Positions 1 to 8,678 are shown, numbered from the stretch's first letter. The stretch: DNA of 64,000 bases from Streptomyces sp. SCSIO 30461 (GCF_037023745.1 NZ_CP146101.1:7624501-7688500); one strand, 5' to 3'. A program made the numbers and translations. The notes: generated from the letters alone by a model not told the origin.

Positions 1-1169
1 ACCCGGTCGGCACGGTTCAGGCCACTCCCGTCGGCGAGCCGCACGTTGGCGACGGGGAGCTTCAGCCGCTTGAGCCGGGCGGTGACGGCGGCCTGTCCGC
101 CCGCGAAGCTGGCCGGGCGGCCGTCGGCGATGGCGGTCTGTCGGGCCAGCGCTTCCGCGATGTCGTTGTCGCTGTTGGTCAGCATCCGCTCGACCAGCGC
201 GGACATGGGCAGCGAGAGCGTCCTGGCGACCGTGACGGCCTTGGCCGGGCGCTTGCCCTGGTCGGGGCCCGTCTCGGTGTTGATTCCGCGCTTGCCGAGC
301 AGCGAGACGAACGCGGCCGCCGCATCCTGCGCCGGGTCTTCCGCGCGGTCCGCCGGCCCCCTGGTGGAGCCGTCGAGCCGGCCCTCGTCCAGCATCAGCG
401 GGGTGACGGGCGCGATGTTGTCGTTGGCCCCGATGGGATGCAGGACCGGGCCCCGGTAGAGGGAGGTCTCGTAGGTCACCCGTACCGTGCTGACCCCGTG
501 CTCGCGCAGGGCGCGCGCGGTGCCGTCGGCCAGCGCGCCGAGCCTGACCTGGTCGAGGGTGGGGTCGCCGCCGCCGACCAGGGTGACGGTCCGGTGGTCC
601 GGGGCGGCGACCACGGTGGTCGGGATGCGGTGGGTGGGGCCGGTCGCGGAGAGCGCGGCCACCGCCGTGGCGATCTTGATCGTGGAGGCGGGGGCCATGG
701 GGCTGCCCGCGTTCTTCCCGTAGACCTGCTTGCCGGTGGTGAGGTCCACGACGGACGCGGTGAGGACCGGGCCGAGCCCGGGGTCGCCCATCAGGGGTTC
801 GAGTACGGGGGCGATGGCGCCGGAGGCGGCGACAGGGGCGCGCGGCGCGGACAGCACACCGGGCGCACTTGGCGCGGGCGCCGGCTCACCTGGCTCATCA
901 GGCGCCGCAGCCCGGTGATGTACGCCACCTGTCCGGCCCAGCGCCACCGCGCGGTCCCGCTCGGCCGTACGCTGACCGAAGTCCCAGGGGCCCGCCGCGG
1001 AGACCGCGACGGCCGCGACGGCGAGGCCGGCCACGGTCGCGCCCGTCGCGAGCCGCCACGGCTGCCCGGTCCTTCGTCCGGTCCACAAAACTTGGCTGAT
1101 CTGCTTGATCTGCTTGATCTGCTTGATCGCCGAACTTGCCCCGAGCTGCCATGTTCTGCGGTCAGGCAC
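1..1169 (-). CDS. dacB: D-alanyl-D-alanine carboxypeptidase (PBP4 / peptidase S13), 3' end outside window
   Basis: Penicillin-binding protein of the S13 family that trims peptidoglycan stem peptides outside the membrane. The minus-strand reading continues without a stop to base 1, so the C-terminus is missing here. After a short cytoplasmic N-terminus there is one hydrophobic segment (a GATVAGLAVAAVAVSAA stretch) followed by the extracellular domain. The active-site SxxK motif is seen as STIK (serine codon near 685-690) and the SxN motif as SDND. The upstream in-frame stop is at 1215-1217. Possible starts are GTG at 1214, 1199 and 1169; I chose 1169 because an AAGGGG-like ribosome site lies about 11 bases before it. 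The N-terminus carries an odd K-Q-I triplet repeat. It is divergent from ppa. Family assignment is firm, the start is less so. Confidence 0.9.
   Translation of the reverse strand, partial: MPDRRTWQLGASSAIKQIKQIKQISQVLWTGRRTGQPWRLATGATVAGLAVAAVAVSAAGPWDFGQRTAERDRAVALGRTGGVHHRAAAPDEPGEPAPAPSAPGVLSAPRAPVAASGAIAPVLEPLMGDPGLGPVLTASVVDLTTGKQVYGKNAGSPMAPASTIKIATAVAALSATGPTHRIPTTVVAAPDHRTVTLVGGGDPTLDQVRLGALADGTARALREHGVSTVRVTYETSLYRGPVLHPIGANDNIAPVTPLMLDEGRLDGSTRGPADRAEDPAQDAAAAFVSLLGKRGINTETGPDQGKRPAKAVTVARTLSLPMSALVERMLTNSDNDIAEALARQTAIADGRPASFAGGQAAVTARLKRLKLPVANVRLADGSGLNRADR
1101..1127. repeat. 9-bp tandem repeat inside dacB
   Basis: Three exact copies of CTGCTTGAT on the plus strand, with a partial fourth copy just before at 1092-1100. 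In dacB the repeat is in frame and encodes repeated Ile-Lys-Gln triplets in the predicted cytoplasmic N-terminus, so copy-number change would not shift the frame. Confidence 0.85.
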
Positions 1170-1351
1170 CTTGGACCAGCCCCTTTCGCGATCACACACC
1201 TGCGTAGGGGACACTTAATCACTGCGTCTTGCCGCGAGCATGGCACCCCGTCCAGCACCGGACCCTTCCGGCCTGAGCCAGGGCCGTCCGGTCTCACGGG
1301 CTGTCGCAGTATCACCGACATACATATGTTGATCATGGAGGAGTGCCACCC

Positions 1352-1846
1352 GTGGAGTTCGACGTCACCATCGAGATCCCGAAGGGGTCGCGGAACAAGT
1401 ACGAGGTGGACCACGAGACCGGCCGGATCCGTCTGGACCGCCGCCTCTTCACCTCGACCAGCTACCCCGCCGACTACGGCTTCGTCGAGAACACCCTCGG
1501 CGAGGACGGCGACCCGCTGGACGCCCTGGTCATCCTGGACGAGCCGACCTTCCCCGGCTGTCTGATCAAGTGCCGCGCCATCGGTATGTTCCGGATGACG
1601 GACGAGGCAGGCGGCGACGACAAGCTGCTGTGTGTGCCCGCTTCCGACCCGCGCGTGGAGCACCTGCGGGACATCCACCACGTCTCCGAGTTCGACCGCC
1701 TGGAGATCCAGCACTTCTTCGAGGTCTACAAGGACCTGGAGCCGGGCAAGAGCGTCGAAGGCGCGAACTGGGTCGGCCGCGCCGAGGCCGAGGCGGAGAT
1801 CGAGGCCTCCTTCAAGCGCCTTGAGGCGCAGGGCGGCGCGCACTGA
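1352..1846 (+). CDS. ppa: inorganic pyrophosphatase
   Basis: Soluble family I pyrophosphatase, cleaving PPi to two phosphates in the cytoplasm. The protein is 164 residues, the normal bacterial length. The family signature DGDPLDALV lies around residue 50, with the conserved [11 protein letters not shown] near the N-terminus and the YPADYGF segment. A GTG at 1343 would add three residues, but the GGAGGAG ribosome site at 1337-1343 overlaps it and is correctly spaced for the GTG at 1352, which starts V-E-F-D-V-T. A strong hairpin follows the stop, so it is probably monocistronic. Its divergent neighbour is dacB. Confidence 0.95.
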   Translation: MEFDVTIEIPKGSRNKYEVDHETGRIRLDRRLFTSTSYPADYGFVENTLGEDGDPLDALVILDEPTFPGCLIKCRAIGMFRMTDEAGGDDKLLCVPASDPRVEHLRDIHHVSEFDRLEIQHFFEVYKDLEPGKSVEGANWVGRAEAEAEIEASFKRLEAQGGAH

Positions 1847-1866
1847 CGCGTCCGCCGACAGCCTCA

Positions 1867-1902
1867 ACGGGCGGTGCACTCCCACGGGGGTGCACCGCCC
1901 GT
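1867..1902 (+). terminator. terminator after ppa
   Basis: Perfect 13-bp stem (ACGGGCGGTGCAC at 1867-1879, complement at 1890-1902) with a 10-base loop, 20 bases after the ppa stop. There is no U-run, which is common in Streptomyces terminators. Confidence 0.75.
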
Positions 1903-1967
1903 CGCATACTGGCCCACTGGTGTACTGACGTACTGACCGCAGCCTGAGCGAGAGGAGACCGGGAGCG

Positions 1968-3620
1968 GTGGTGGCGGAGCCGGGAGGTACTGCGGAGGAC
2001 CGCAAGCCGCAGTCGGACGAGGCGCGTAGCGCGTTCGCCCCGCCCAAGGGCGTGGACACGCCGCTCGGTCCTCCCGAAGAGGACCATCCGTCCTCCGAGT
2101 TCGCCATCCCCGAGGGCATGGCACCCGAGCCCCCGGCCGCCCCCGAGGGCTCGGCCTTCACCCTTCCGTCGACGTACCGGGCGAGCGACGCGCCCCCGGT
2201 CTTCACTCCCGCCTACGGAACCCCCGCGGTGCAGCTGTCCAAGGACGCGCCGTGGCAGGACCGTATGCGGACGATGATCCGGCTCCCGGTGAGCGAGCGC
2301 CCGGCCCCGGAGTCGGTGCAGCGGCACGACGACTCGGGCCCCGCCGTGCCGCGCGTACTCGACCTGACCTTGCGTATCGGCGAGCTGCTGCTCGCCGGAG
2401 GCGAGGGCGCGGAGGACGTCGAGGCGGCGATGCTCGCCATCACCAGCTCGTACGGTCTCGACCACTGCGAACCCACCGTCACCTTCACGCTGCTTTCGCT
2501 CACGTATCTGCCCTCGCTGGTGGACGATCCGGTGACGGCGAACCGCACGGTACGCCGACGGGTCCCGGATTACACCCGGCTGACCGCGGTCTACCAGCTG
2601 GTCGCGGACATCAACGCCGAGGACAGCGAGATCAGGCTGGACGAGGCCTACCGGCGGCTGGCGGAGATCCGACGCAACCGCCACCCCTACCCCGGCTGGC
2701 TGCTGACCACCGCCGCCGGAGTGCTGGCCGGGTCCGCGTCCCTGCTGGTCGGCGGTGGTGTGCTGGTGTTCCTGGCGGCGGCGGCAGGCGCGATGCTCGG
2801 CGACCGGCTGGCATGGCTGTGCGCGGGACGCGGGCTGCCGGAGTTCTACCAGTTCGCGGTGGCGGCGATGCCGCCCGCGGCGATCGGTGTGGCGCTCAGC
2901 GCGCTGCACGCCGGGCTCCAGCCGTCCGCGGTGATCACCGGTGGACTGTTCGCGCTGATCCCGGGGCGGGCCCTGGTGGCGGCGGTGCAGGACGGGCTGA
3001 CCGGCTTCTACATCACCGCGTCGGCCCGGCTGCTGGAGGTCGCGTACTTCTTCGTGGCGATCGTCATCGGGGTGCTCACGATGCTGTATGTGGGTGTGCA
3101 GTTCGAGGCGAACCTCAACCCGGAGGGGGCACTGAGCACGGTCGAGCGGCCGGTGGTGCAGATCCTGGCGTCGATGATGCTGTGCCTGACCTTCGCCGTG
3201 CTGCTCCAGCAGGACCGGTCGACGGTGCTGATCGCGGCACTCAACGGCGGGGTGGCGTGGGTGGTCTACGCGGCGATCGCGCTGACGGCCGGGGGCTCTT
3301 CGGTGATGGCGACGGCGGTGGCGGCGGGTCTGGTGGGCCTGTTCGGGCAGTTGCTCGCACGGCTCCAGCACACGTCGTCGCTGCCGTATGTGACGGCGGC
3401 GATCGGTCCGCTGCTGCCCGGTAGCGCCACGTACTTCGGGGTGCTGCACATCGCGCAGAGCAACATGGACGCCGGCTTCGTCTCACTGGCCCGGGCGGCG
3501 GCGCTGGCCCTGGCGATCGCGATCGGGGTGAACCTCGGTGGCGAGGTCGCCCGGCTGTTCCTGCGCAGCCCGGCAGCGGCGGGACGCCGCCGCGCGGCCA
3601 AGCGGACGCGCGGCTTCTAG
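1968..3620 (+). CDS. threonine/serine exporter ThrE-family membrane protein
   Basis: The 550-residue protein has a hydrophilic, Pro/Glu-rich N-terminus of about 125 residues, then a ThrE-like domain (LDLTLRIGELLLAGGEGAEDVE near 129-150, conserved in this family), followed by about ten hydrophobic segments split into the two ThrE halves. Family members such as Corynebacterium ThrE export threonine and serine; the substrate here is inferred only from family. The GTG start at 1968 is preceded by GAGAGGAG at 1951-1958. The C-terminus is strongly basic (RRRAAKRTRGF). The last base of its TAG stop is the first base of a short inverted-repeat element, which separates it from the convergent DedA gene. 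Confidence 0.85.
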   Translation: MVAEPGGTAEDRKPQSDEARSAFAPPKGVDTPLGPPEEDHPSSEFAIPEGMAPEPPAAPEGSAFTLPSTYRASDAPPVFTPAYGTPAVQLSKDAPWQDRMRTMIRLPVSERPAPESVQRHDDSGPAVPRVLDLTLRIGELLLAGGEGAEDVEAAMLAITSSYGLDHCEPTVTFTLLSLTYLPSLVDDPVTANRTVRRRVPDYTRLTAVYQLVADINAEDSEIRLDEAYRRLAEIRRNRHPYPGWLLTTAAGVLAGSASLLVGGGVLVFLAAAAGAMLGDRLAWLCAGRGLPEFYQFAVAAMPPAAIGVALSALHAGLQPSAVITGGLFALIPGRALVAAVQDGLTGFYITASARLLEVAYFFVAIVIGVLTMLYVGVQFEANLNPEGALSTVERPVVQILASMMLCLTFAVLLQQDRSTVLIAALNGGVAWVVYAAIALTAGGSSVMATAVAAGLVGLFGQLLARLQHTSSLPYVTAAIGPLLPGSATYFGVLHIAQSNMDAGFVSLARAAALALAIAIGVNLGGEVARLFLRSPAAAGRRRAAKRTRGF

Positions 3621-3687
3621 GGCGTGTTGCGAAAGTCCCTCCTGACCCGCCCTGCGGGCTGGACGGAGCTACTTTCGCAACACGCCC
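3620..3687. repeat. 68-bp MITE-like hairpin between convergent genes
   Basis: Perfect 17-bp terminal inverted repeats, GGGCGTGTTGCGAAAGT at 3620-3636 and its complement at 3671-3687, around a 34-base centre that has its own small CCCGC/GCGGG hairpin. The termini look like those of Streptomyces insertion-sequence-derived miniature elements. By position it could also terminate transcription of both flanking genes. Mobility is inferred and not shown. Confidence 0.6.
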
Positions 3688-3717
3688 CAGGCCCCTGGGT
3701 TCTGTCCGGCCGCGGTC

Positions 3718-4428
3718 TCAGCGCTTGGCGTGCCGACCCCGCTGCGTGGGCTGGTCGTCCGAACCGCCCGCCAGTCCCGCCGTCGGGGAGGCCGCGGCGG
3801 CCTGCTTCCTGCCCTGGGAGCGGGCCCGCAGGATCTCGACGGCGATCGGCAGCACCGAGATCAGCACGATCGCGATGAGGATCATCTCGATGTGCTCGTG
3901 AACGAAGTCGACCTTGCCGAGCGCGGCACCGAGCAGCGTCACACCGGCACCCCAGAGGACACCGCCGACGATGTTGAACGTGATGAACGAGCGGTAGTTC
4001 ATCCGGCTCACACCGGCGATGATCGGCGTGAACGTCCGCACGATGGGCACGAACCGGGCCAGGACCAGCGACTTCGGGCCGTACTTCTCGAAGAAGTCGT
4101 GCGCCTTCTCGACGTTCTCCTGCTTGAACAGCCGGGAGTCCGGACGCTTGAACAGGGCCGGTCCGACCTTGCGTCCGAACAGGTAGCCGACCTGGTCTCC
4201 GATGATCGCGGCGAACACGATCAGGGTGCACACCACCCCCAGCGGCATGTCGATCTTGCCGGTGGTGACCAGCAGGCCCGTGGTGAACAGCAGGGAGTCG
4301 CCCGGCAGGAAGAACCCGATGAGCAGGCCGGACTCGGCAAAGACGATGACGAGTACGCCGATCAGACCGAATGTGGTGATCAGATAATCGGGGTCCAGCC
4401 AGCTCGGTCCGAGCGCAAGAGTGTTCAC
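3718..4428 (-). CDS. DedA family membrane protein (VTT domain)
   Basis: 236-residue polytopic protein of the DedA/VTT family, whose members move phospholipid or undecaprenyl-phosphate carriers across the membrane. The signature is complete: an acidic residue in FAESGLLIGFFLPGDSLL near 31-48, the GDQVGYLFGR segment near 80, and the arginine-bearing re-entrant motif ARFVPIVRTFTPIIAGVSRM near 125-145, followed by GVLWG. Four to five hydrophobic helices are visible and the C-terminus is basic and cytoplasmic. The start ATG at 4428 matches family N-termini (M-N-T-L-A-L-G-P-S-W-L-D). The actual substrate cannot be read from the sequence. Confidence 0.9.
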   Translation of the reverse strand: MNTLALGPSWLDPDYLITTFGLIGVLVIVFAESGLLIGFFLPGDSLLFTTGLLVTTGKIDMPLGVVCTLIVFAAIIGDQVGYLFGRKVGPALFKRPDSRLFKQENVEKAHDFFEKYGPKSLVLARFVPIVRTFTPIIAGVSRMNYRSFITFNIVGGVLWGAGVTLLGAALGKVDFVHEHIEMILIAIVLISVLPIAVEILRARSQGRKQAAAASPTAGLAGGSDDQPTQRGRHAKR

Positions 4429-4592
4429 GAGGTCCGGGCTCCTGTGATGTGGATAGGCGGTTCGGCGGCACGCGGCACCTCAGCCGGCTCGCCGGTCGGC
4501 TGAGTCAAAGCTACCAACGCATCCGGGTGACGCCTGGTTCCGGCGGCCCACTGCGGATGCGGAACGGGCGGGCGGCAGCGAAGCTGTGCCCC

Positions 4593-4961
4593 ATGGGCAT
4601 CGATGATTACGGCGGCGGGCAGACCGCGCACACGGATGTGCTGGTTGTCACAACGAACGACGTCCCCGGTCACACCGTCCAGCAGGTGATCGGCGAGGTC
4701 TTCGGGCTGACCGTGCGCTCCCGGCATCTGGGCAGCCAGATCGGCGCGGGCCTCAAGTCGATGATCGGCGGCGAGCTGAAGGGCCTCACGAAGACCCTCG
4801 TGCAGACGCGCAACCAGGCGATGGAACGCCTCGTGGAGCAGGCGCGGGCGCGCGGGGCCAACGCGGTGCTGATGTTCCGTTTCGACGTCACGGAAGCGGC
4901 CGACGTCGGCACGGAGGTGTGCGCCTACGGCACGGCCGTGGTGATCGCTCCTCAGTCTTGA
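4593..4961 (+). CDS. YbjQ/UPF0145 family heavy-metal-binding-domain protein
   Basis: Small protein of 122 residues matching the YbjQ (DUF74) family: LVVTTNDVPGHTVQQVIGEVFG at the N-terminus, the conserved RSRHLGSQIGAGLKSMIGGELKGLTK core, then ARGANAVLMFRFD and a YGTAVV ending. Family proteins form pentameric rings; no biochemical role is established. I placed the start at ATG 4593 because the homologous part begins just after it. A bidirectional hairpin separates it from tipA. Confidence 0.85.
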   Translation: MGIDDYGGGQTAHTDVLVVTTNDVPGHTVQQVIGEVFGLTVRSRHLGSQIGAGLKSMIGGELKGLTKTLVQTRNQAMERLVEQARARGANAVLMFRFDVTEAADVGTEVCAYGTAVVIAPQS

Positions 4962-4989
4962 GGGGCAGGCCCGGGTCTACCGACGGGTG

Positions 4990-5042
4990 AACGACCCCGG
5001 CGCCCACCGCCCGAGCTCCGGGCCACCGGCGCCGGGGCGTTC
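4990..5042. terminator. bidirectional terminator between ybjQ-like gene and tipA
   Basis: GC-rich inverted repeat, CCCCGGCGCC at 4995-5004 and GGCGCCGGGG at 5028-5037, lying between two convergent stops; the outer bases AACG/CGTT extend the stem with one bulge. Confidence 0.6.
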
Positions 5043-5056
5043 TCACCCCCGGGGAT

Positions 5057-5818
5057 TCAGGACGCCGCGCGCGCCGCGTTCGCGTGGATGGCGTCCCGCA
5101 AGTGCTCCGCCAGCCCCGGCCTGATCGCGTCGTAGACCGCGGTGAAACGCGCATCCGCCACGTACATGTCCCCGAGGCACCGGTGGATCTCGTATGTGCA
5201 CTCGTAGAACCATGTCGTGATGTGGCCGCGGTGCTCCTCCGCGAGGTCCATCGCGGGTTCGCCGTCCGCGGGCTCACCGTCCGTCATGAGAGCGGCATAG
5301 CGCATGCCCCAGTCCGCGGACTCGTCCTGCATCCGCTGCCAGTCGTCCTTGCCGTAACGGGCGGCCCGCCGCTGGGACTCGGCGTACTCAGGGGTGCCGC
5401 CCCAGCGCTCTTCCACCTCCTCCGCGTACTGCTCGGGGTCCTGGTCGCCGAAGACCTCGAACCGCTCCTCCGGTGTGAGCGTGATGCCCATCTTCCTCGC
5501 CTCCATGGCGTGCTCGACGGCCTCGGCCATCTTCTGGAGCTCGGTGATCCGAGTGGTCAGCAGCTCGTGCTGGCGCCGCAGATGCTCCTGCGGGTCCACA
5601 TCCGGATCGTCGAGCAGGGCCGCGACCTGGTCGAGCGGGAAGCCGAGCTCCCGGTAGAAGAGGATCCGCTGGAGCCTGTCGAGATCGGAGTCGTCGTAGC
5701 GCCGGTGACCGGCGTGGCTTCGACCGCTCGGTGAGAGCAGCCCGATCTCGTCGTAGTGGTGCAGTGTCCTTACGGTCACCCCGGCGAGGCCGGCGACCCT
5801 GCCCACGGAATAGCTCAT
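5057..5818 (-). CDS. tipA: TipA, thiopeptide-sensing MerR-family autoregulator (TipAL, internal TipAS)
   Basis: 253-residue protein of the same length and near-colinear sequence to TipAL. The N-terminal MerR helix-turn-helix (MSYSVGRVAGLAGVTVRTLHH) is followed by a coiled coil and the drug-binding TipAS domain. Both cysteines of the thiopeptide-binding region are kept (ECTYEIHRCLGDMYV). Known biology: thiostrepton binds covalently to TipAS, and TipAL then activates its own promoter. The internal start for TipAS is also kept: Met110 (ATG at 5491) opens MGITLTPEERFEVFG and would give a 144-residue TipAS. I preferred ATG 5818 over any upstream start because an AGGA ribosome site precedes it and the promoter described below ends upstream of it. 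Confidence 0.9.
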   Translation of the reverse strand: MSYSVGRVAGLAGVTVRTLHHYDEIGLLSPSGRSHAGHRRYDDSDLDRLQRILFYRELGFPLDQVAALLDDPDVDPQEHLRRQHELLTTRITELQKMAEAVEHAMEARKMGITLTPEERFEVFGDQDPEQYAEEVEERWGGTPEYAESQRRAARYGKDDWQRMQDESADWGMRYAALMTDGEPADGEPAMDLAEEHRGHITTWFYECTYEIHRCLGDMYVADARFTAVYDAIRPGLAEHLRDAIHANAARAAS

Positions 5819-5856
5819 CGCGTCCTGCTTCCCGCTCTCGAACTGGTACACGCCCA

Positions 5857-5887
5857 AGCCTGGCCCCTCACGCCACGTCAGGTGCAA
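5857..5887 (-). promoter_or_regulatory. tipA promoter and TipA operator
   Basis: On the minus strand, -35 TTGCAC (5882-5887) and a -10-like CAGGCT (5857-5862) are separated by 19 bases, the overlong spacer typical of MerR-activated promoters. The spacer contains the interrupted palindrome CCTGACG-TGG-CGTGAGG (5866-5882), the same layout as the characterised tipA promoter as I recall it. Confidence 0.8.
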
Positions 5888-5945
5888 GCCACCACCTTGA
5901 GTGCGTTAGTCCGTTTTAAGCCGATATCGCCGATATCGTGAGCCC

Positions 5946-7217
5946 GTGACCACGCCCGATCAGGCCGTGCCGGCCACCCCGGCCCGTGTGCTGCTGCCGT
6001 TGATCATCCCCGCACTGGTCGTCGGCGTCGGTTCGAGCCTGCTGCTGCTCGGGCTGACGAAGGTCTCGGAGGAGCTGAAGAAGCTCCTGTGGACGGTGGT
6101 GCCGGGCGCGCTCGGCGTGGGGTCCTACTCGCCGCTCTGGATGATCGTCGTGCTCACGGCCACCGGACTGGCGGTCGGGCTCGTCGTGTGGAAGGTGCCG
6201 GGCCACGCCGGCCCGGATCCGGCAACGGTGGGGCTCGTCGATCCGCCCATGCCGCCTCTGGTGGTGCCCAGCCTGCTGCTCACCGCCGTGCTCGGACTGG
6301 CCGGCGGAGTCAGCCTCGGCCCCGAGAACCCGATCACGATGGCGAACATCGCGCTGGCCGCCTGGCTCGGCGGCATGGCGATGCGAGGCACTCCGGCCGA
6401 CACATGGGCGGCGCTCGCCGCCGCCGGGACCGTCGGTGCGCTGTTCGGTACCCCCGTCGCCGCCGCGCTGATCCTCACCGAGAGCCTGGCGGCCCGGCCG
6501 GGTCCCGGCGCGCTGTGGGACAAGCTGTTCGCCCCGCTGATCGCCGGGGGCGCCGGTGCCATGACCACCGTGCTGATCGCCCACCCCACCTTCGACCTCG
6601 ACCTGCCCAAGCTGGCGGGCACGAGGTGGCACGACATCCCGGCCGCGCTGCTGGTGTCCTGTCTGGGCGCGGTGGTCGGTCTGGCGGCGGTCTACGCGTT
6701 CCCGCACGTCCACGCGGCCTTCCGCCGGCTCCGGCACCCGGTGCCCATGGTCGCCGCCGGCGGCCTGGTGCTCGGACTGCTGGGGACGCTGGGCGGCAGC
6801 CTGACGCTCTTCAAGGGCCTGTCCGAGATGAAGGTGCTGGCCTCCGACCCGTCCGGCTGGACGGCCGGGCAGTTCGCGGTGATGACGTTCGTCAAACTGG
6901 CTGCGCTCACCGTCGCCGCCTCCTGCGGCTTCCGCGGCGGACGGATCTTCCCCTCGGTGTTCATCGGGGTCGCGCTCGGTCTGGGCGTCAGCGCACTCGT
7001 GCCTGCGGTGCATCCGACGCTCGGGGTGGTCTGCTCGGTGCTGGGCATCCTGCTGGCCGTCACCCGTCAGGGCTGGCTGAGCCTGTTCACCGCGGCCCTC
7101 CTCGCCGCCGACCCCCATGTGTTCCCGCTGCTGTGCGTCGCCGTGCTGCCCGCCTGGCTGCTGGTGACAGGGCGCCCTCAGATGCAACTGGACCAGCACG
7201 GCTCCTCACTGCGTTGA
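5946..7217 (+). CDS. CLC-type chloride channel/antiporter protein
   Basis: 423-residue integral membrane protein with about ten hydrophobic helices and CLC selectivity-filter motifs: GGVSLGPENP near 117-126 (a variant of GREGP that keeps the glutamate) and GFRGGRIFPSVFIG near 325. A retained gating glutamate suggests a Cl-/H+ antiporter more than a passive channel, an inference by analogy with ClC-ec1. It starts at GTG 5946 with no clear ribosome site, only 27 bases before the glutamate decarboxylase region's upstream neighbour ends downstream; the decarboxylase follows by 33 bases and the two are likely co-transcribed. The intergenic side contains a repeated GCCGATATC at about 5920-5937. Confidence 0.85.
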   Translation: MTTPDQAVPATPARVLLPLIIPALVVGVGSSLLLLGLTKVSEELKKLLWTVVPGALGVGSYSPLWMIVVLTATGLAVGLVVWKVPGHAGPDPATVGLVDPPMPPLVVPSLLLTAVLGLAGGVSLGPENPITMANIALAAWLGGMAMRGTPADTWAALAAAGTVGALFGTPVAAALILTESLAARPGPGALWDKLFAPLIAGGAGAMTTVLIAHPTFDLDLPKLAGTRWHDIPAALLVSCLGAVVGLAAVYAFPHVHAAFRRLRHPVPMVAAGGLVLGLLGTLGGSLTLFKGLSEMKVLASDPSGWTAGQFAVMTFVKLAALTVAASCGFRGGRIFPSVFIGVALGLGVSALVPAVHPTLGVVCSVLGILLAVTRQGWLSLFTAALLAADPHVFPLLCVAVLPAWLLVTGRPQMQLDQHGSSLR

Positions 7218-7250
7218 ACATCGACTGTCGACATCGGAAAGGCGATGGAC

Positions 7251-8678
7251 ATGGCACCACTGCACCAAGGCGGCACGGGCCGCGAGGAGAGCGAGGAGCG
7301 ACGCAGGCTCTCGCTCAACCCCTTCTACGGGGAAGCCGACCCGACCGGGTCGATGACCCTGGCCCCGCCGAAGCACTCACTCCCGGACGGCCCGATGCCG
7401 CCGACGACGGCCTACCAACTGGTCCACGACGAGCTGATGCTGGACGGCAACTCCCGGTTGAACCTCGCCACCTTCGTCACCACCTGGATGGAGCCCGAGG
7501 CCGGGAAGCTCATGTCGGAGTGCCGCGACAAGAACATGATCGACAAGGATGAGTACCCGCGGACCGCCGAACTCGAGCGGCGCTGTGTGGCGATGCTCGC
7601 CGACCTCTGGCACGCACCCGATCCCTCGACCACGGTCGGTTGTTCGACCACCGGTTCGAGCGAGGCCTGCATGCTGGCCGGAATGGCCCTCAAGCGCCGG
7701 TGGGCCAAGCGCAACGCCGACGGCTATCCGGGACCCGGCGCCAAGCCCAATCTCGTCATGGGCGTCAATGTGCAGGTCTGCTGGGACAAGTTCTGCAATT
7801 TCTGGGAGGTGGAGCCACGGCTGGTGCCGATGGAGGGCGAACGCTTCCATCTCGACCCGCAGGCCGCGGCCGAGCTGTGCGACGAGAACACCATCGGTGT
7901 CGTCGCCGTGCTCGGCTCCACCTTCGACGGCTCGTACGAGCCGGTGGCGGAGGTCTGCGAGGCACTGGACGCGCTGAAGGAGCGCACGGGTCTGGACATC
8001 CCCGTACACGTCGACGGGGCGTCAGGGGCGATGTTCGCTCCCTTCGTGGACCCGGACCTGGTCTGGGACTTCCGGCTGCCGAGAGTGGCGTCCATCAACA
8101 CGTCCGGGCACAAGTACGGGCTGGTGTACCCCGGGGTGGGCTGGGCACTGTGGCGCTCGCCTGACGACCTGCCGGAGGAACTGGTGTTCCGGGTCAACTA
8201 TCTGGGCGGCGACATGCCGACGTTCGCATTGAACTTCTCCCGGCCGGGGGCGCAGGTGGTGGCGCAGTACTACACCTTTCTGCGGCTGGGCCGAGAGGGC
8301 TTCCGGGCCGTGCAGCAGACCACCCGGGACGTCGCGCAGTCCCTCGCGCGCAAGATCGAGGCACTCGGTGACTTCCGGCTGCTGACCCAAGGAGACCAGC
8401 TTCCGGTGTTCGCGGTCGCCACAGCGCCGGGCATCACCAACTACGACGTGTTCGACGTGGCGCGGCGGCTGCGCGAGCACGGCTGGCTGGTGCCCGCGTA
8501 CACCTTCCCGCCCAACCGGGAGGATCTGTCGGTGCTGCGGTTCGTCTGCCGCAACGGCTTCTCGGCGGACCTGGCGGCTCTGCTGATGGAGGACCTGGGG
8601 CGGATCCTGCCCGGGCTGCGGAAGCAGAGCGCACCGCTGAGCAAGGACAAGGCGGCTGCCACCGGCTTCCACCACTGA
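7251..8678 (+). CDS. gad: glutamate decarboxylase (PLP-dependent)
   Basis: 475-residue group II PLP decarboxylase converting glutamate to GABA and CO2 while consuming a proton. Seen: N-terminal LNPFYGEADPTGSMTLAPPKH typical of bacterial/plant Gad, the GCSTTGSSEACMLAGMALK cofactor-phosphate region, the HVDGASG aspartate, and the PLP lysine in SINTSGHKYGLVYPGVGW. Two in-frame ATGs exist at 7245 and 7251. The GGAAAGG ribosome site ends at 7242, so 7251 (8-base gap) is better spaced than 7245 (2-base gap). It follows a CLC antiporter gene closely; in enteric bacteria Gad and ClC antiporters act together in acid resistance, so a linked acid-stress role is a reasonable inference. Confidence 0.92.
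   Translation: MAPLHQGGTGREESEERRRLSLNPFYGEADPTGSMTLAPPKHSLPDGPMPPTTAYQLVHDELMLDGNSRLNLATFVTTWMEPEAGKLMSECRDKNMIDKDEYPRTAELERRCVAMLADLWHAPDPSTTVGCSTTGSSEACMLAGMALKRRWAKRNADGYPGPGAKPNLVMGVNVQVCWDKFCNFWEVEPRLVPMEGERFHLDPQAAAELCDENTIGVVAVLGSTFDGSYEPVAEVCEALDALKERTGLDIPVHVDGASGAMFAPFVDPDLVWDFRLPRVASINTSGHKYGLVYPGVGWALWRSPDDLPEELVFRVNYLGGDMPTFALNFSRPGAQVVAQYYTFLRLGREGFRAVQQTTRDVAQSLARKIEALGDFRLLTQGDQLPVFAVATAPGITNYDVFDVARRLREHGWLVPAYTFPPNREDLSVLRFVCRNGFSADLAALLMEDLGRILPGLRKQSAPLSKDKAAATGFHH

Noticed and set aside
791..2206. Long minus-strand open frame crossing ppa and the dacB start
   Set aside because: It crosses two real genes in the wrong frame and includes the ppa terminator; no domain is visible.
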